Assembly: GCA_950071955.1 (NCBI GenBank)
Contig: CATMOC010000118.1
Coordinates: 1-9,054, forward strand
From: an uncultured Mesorhizobium sp.
GTDB taxonomy: Bacteria; Pseudomonadota; Alphaproteobacteria; Rhizobiales; Rhizobiaceae
DNA: 9,054 bases
Reading direction: 5' to 3'
Of the stretch, positions 6,701 to 9,054 are shown one piece after another. The position numbers and the translations under genes were made by a program. The first letter of the stretch is position 1. Each line of letters begins with the position of its first letter. The notes beneath the pieces are model-generated. The model made no database searches and had not been told where the DNA came from. It was given only the letters and a program-made list of their open reading frames with translations.

Positions 6701-9054
6701 TTGGGGTTGGTGAGGGGAAGCGGACCGACCGCTCGCGCGCGGCTGCTTTGTGGCGCGACGGCTCTGGCGTTGCTTTGCGCACTCGGCGCCACGAACGCGT
6801 ATTCCCAGAACCTGCCGTCGTTCGACGCGGGCGCGGACGAGGACACCCAGATGTACCTCGAAGCGGACACGGTGATCTATAACAACGACCTTCAGACGGT
6901 CACGGCGCAAGGTCAGGTCCGGATCAAATATGGCGGCAGCCGGCTGGTGGCGCAGCGGGTGGACTACAATCAGCGCACGGGCCGGATCGTGGCCTCCGGC
7001 AATGTCGAGATCCTCGACAAGGAAGGCACGCGCATCTTCGCCGACGAGATCGACGTGACAGAGGATTTCGGCGACGGCTTCATCAACGCGCTTTCCGTTG
7101 AGACGACCGACGATACCTACTTCGCCGCCGAAAGCGCAGAACGGCGCGGCGGCAGGGTGACGGTCTTCAACCAAGGTGTCTACACGGCGTGCGAACCGTG
7201 CGAGGATCGCCCGGACAAGGCCCCGATATGGCGTGTCAAGTCGCGGAAGATCATCTGGAACGGCGAAGAGAAGGTGGTGCGCTTCGAAGGCGCCCGCTTC
7301 GAATTCTTCGGGCTGCCGATCGCTTACCTGCCCTATTTCGAGATGGCGGACCCGACGGTCCAGCGCAAGAGCGGGGTATTGCGGCCGACGATCGGCTACT
7401 CGAAATACCTCGGCGCGAGCGTATCTGTCCCCTATTTCTTCGCCCTGTCGCCGACCTACGATCTGACCGTCACCGGCACCTACTACGGCAAGCAGGGCTT
7501 CCTGACCGAAGCCGAATGGCGCCAGCGCTTCAATAACGGAACCTATACGGTGACTATCGCCGGGATCAGCCAGCAGGATCCTAGCTCTTTCGATCCGGAC
7601 TATGTGGACAGCACCGTCGAGCGGCGCGGCATGATCGGCACGCGCGGCACCTTCACGATCAATCCGCGCTGGTCCTTCGGGTGGGACGTGCTCTTGCAGA
7701 GCGACTCGCGCTTCGCCACCACGTATGGAATCGGAGGATACGGAGCCTATCGGCGCACGGATGAAATCTATCTGACGGGACTGAGCGACCGGAACTTCTT
7801 TGATCTCCGCTTCCAGAAGTTCACCGTCCTGGATCGCTATCACAAAGGCATTCAACTCGACCCGCGGCAGCCCTGGGTGCTTCCGTCGCTCGATTATTCC
7901 AAGACCATCGACGAGCCCGTCGCCGGCGGCGAACTGACCTTCGACCTCAACACGGCGATCGTCCATCGCAGCGACCGGGACTATTCGAGCGGCGCACCGG
8001 CACTGCGGGGCATCGAAGGAACGACCGGGCGGATCACGCTGGAGTCGGAGTGGAAGCGCAGTTTCGTCACTGACGGCGGCCTCCTTCTGACGCCCCTCCT
8101 CAACGTGCGTGGCGATGCCATCGGCCTCGACGCATCGGATTCCACCATCGCGGCCATCAACCACATGGCTGGCAAGCTCAGCGGGTCCCGCTATTCCTAT
8201 GACGGTTCGACCTACGGCACCGTCGCGTCCGACATACGTTCGTCCTATTACCGCGGAATGGCGACCGCGGGACTGGAGGCGCGCTGGCCGGTCATGTTCT
8301 CGACGACGAGTGCGTCCCACGTGCTTGAACCCATCGCACAGCTTTTCGTCCGGCCGGATGCTCCTTACGGGGATACGCTCGGCATTTGTAATGAGGACGC
8401 ACAAAGCCTGGTCTTCGACGCGGCATCACTGTTCGAGCGGGACAAGTTTTCAGGCTACGACCTGATCGAAGGGGGCACGCGGGCCAATCTCGGAGTCCGC
8501 TATACCGGTTCGTTCGGCGATGGCTGGACCGCGTCGGGCATATTCGGGCAGTCCTACCATCTGGCCGGCAACAACCCCTATGCCTCGCCGAACCTGGTGA
8601 ATGCGGGGGCGTTCTCGGGGCTCGAGACCGACGTCTCGGATTTCGTGGGGTACGTGGACCTCGACACGCCGGTCGGTCTCAAGTTTTTCGCCGGAGGGCG
8701 CTTCGACGAGAGGACCTTCGAAACGAGACGGGCGGAGATTGGCGGTTCGACAGCGATCGGTACGACGAAGCTGAGTGCCACGTACGCCTTCATCCAGAAA
8801 CAGCCGCTCTACGGGTTCGACATTGATCGCGAGGAAATCCGCCTCAGCGCGTCCAACAAGCTTAGCGAAAACTGGCGCATCTTCGGAAGCGGCACGTACG
8901 ACCTGAATTCGAACACGCTCGCTACGACCCGCATCGGATTCGGGTATGGAGACGAGTGTTTCACCTACATGCTCACCTTTGCGCGCGATGAAAACACGAG
9001 AAACCATAAAGTCGACTACGATGTCGAGTTCCGCATCACGTTAAGAACACTCGG
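6701..9054 (+). CDS. lptD: LPS-assembly outer-membrane protein LptD (3' end cut by window)
   Basis: LptD forms, with the lipoprotein LptE, the outer-membrane translocon that places lipopolysaccharide in the outer leaflet. The frame is open from 6701 to the window end, 784 codons. A signal peptide spans about residues 12-33 (RARLL, hydrophobic core, then TNA or AYS as cleavage site). An OstA/LptA-like beta-jellyroll follows (about 51-210; LEADTVIYNNDLQTVTAQG at its start), then a large Tyr- and aromatic-rich beta-barrel domain from about 225 to the end. The mature part has four Cys: Cys164 and Cys167 as CEPC in the N-domain, Cys563 in LGICNED and Cys753 in GDECF near the C-terminus, which could form inter-domain disulfides as in E. 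coli. The visible end, ITLRTLG, looks very close to the usual C-terminus of rhizobial LptD, so probably few codons are missing. A TTG start is proposed; GTG at 6710 is the alternative. Confidence 0.94.
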   Translation, partial: MGLVRGSGPTARARLLCGATALALLCALGATNAYSQNLPSFDAGADEDTQMYLEADTVIYNNDLQTVTAQGQVRIKYGGSRLVAQRVDYNQRTGRIVASGNVEILDKEGTRIFADEIDVTEDFGDGFINALSVETTDDTYFAAESAERRGGRVTVFNQGVYTACEPCEDRPDKAPIWRVKSRKIIWNGEEKVVRFEGARFEFFGLPIAYLPYFEMADPTVQRKSGVLRPTIGYSKYLGASVSVPYFFALSPTYDLTVTGTYYGKQGFLTEAEWRQRFNNGTYTVTIAGISQQDPSSFDPDYVDSTVERRGMIGTRGTFTINPRWSFGWDVLLQSDSRFATTYGIGGYGAYRRTDEIYLTGLSDRNFFDLRFQKFTVLDRYHKGIQLDPRQPWVLPSLDYSKTIDEPVAGGELTFDLNTAIVHRSDRDYSSGAPALRGIEGTTGRITLESEWKRSFVTDGGLLLTPLLNVRGDAIGLDASDSTIAAINHMAGKLSGSRYSYDGSTYGTVASDIRSSYYRGMATAGLEARWPVMFSTTSASHVLEPIAQLFVRPDAPYGDTLGICNEDAQSLVFDAASLFERDKFSGYDLIEGGTRANLGVRYTGSFGDGWTASGIFGQSYHLAGNNPYASPNLVNAGAFSGLETDVSDFVGYVDLDTPVGLKFFAGGRFDERTFETRRAEIGGSTAIGTTKLSATYAFIQKQPLYGFDIDREEIRLSASNKLSENWRIFGSGTYDLNSNTLATTRIGFGYGDECFTYMLTFARDENTRNHKVDYDVEFRITLRTL

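Noticed and set aside
5471..8404. A 977-codon open frame on the - strand across lptF, lptG and lptD
   Set aside because: It is antisense to well-supported genes and its product is rich in Arg, His, Asp and Gly with no recognisable domain. Long antisense frames are common in GC-rich DNA with strong third-position bias.
1..9054. Mobile elements, CRISPR, tRNA, toxin-antitoxin or defence systems
   Set aside because: No transposase or nuclease motifs, spaced repeats or cloverleaf sequences were seen; coding space is filled by core genes.

Overview
The window looks like chromosomal DNA of an alphaproteobacterium, most likely of the order Hyphomicrobiales (Rhizobiales; a Mesorhizobium/Phyllobacteriaceae-like lineage is my best guess). 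The grounds are high GC by eye, the rhizobial flavour of PepA, LptF, LptG and LptD, and the gene order pepA/holC divergent from lptF-lptG-lptD, which I recall as common in rhizobia. The species cannot be fixed from this sequence. I see no insertion sequence, phage gene, CRISPR array, tRNA or rRNA.

Layout. (1) At 1-1382 on the + strand lie the 3' end of a YheS-like ABC-F ATPase gene and a crotonase-superfamily (enoyl-CoA hydratase-like) gene that starts inside the ABC-F stop codon. (2) At 1416-4124 on the - strand lies a run of three genes read right to left: pepA (leucyl aminopeptidase), holC (DNA polymerase III chi subunit, overlapping pepA by 4 nt) and an unrecognised two-pass membrane protein. 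This run converges on the crotonase gene, with a small perfect hairpin in the 33-nt gap. (3) At 4125-4415 lies a 291-nt divergent intergenic region with a perfect match to the CtrA full-site consensus (TTAA-N7-TTAAC) and a candidate pepA promoter. (4) From 4416 to the right edge on the + strand lies lptF-lptG-lptD, with a 4-nt overlap at F/G and G directly abutting D. lptD is cut by the window edge, probably only a few codons before its end.

How the genes work together. LptF and LptG are the inner-membrane subunits of the LptB2FG transporter that extracts lipopolysaccharide, and LptD is the outer-membrane barrel that inserts it. Their tight packing fits translationally coupled production of the two ends of the Lpt bridge. 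The pepA-holC group is housekeeping (peptide turnover, replication clamp loader). The CtrA-like site between the two groups suggests that envelope assembly and/or pepA-holC could be tied to the cell cycle; this is inference.

Most of the window is ordinary core genome. I found no convincing exotic new system. The items most worth a second look are the CtrA-type site, the crotonase without the second catalytic glutamate, the unrecognised membrane protein, the start-codon contexts of lptF and lptD, and the cysteine layout of LptD.
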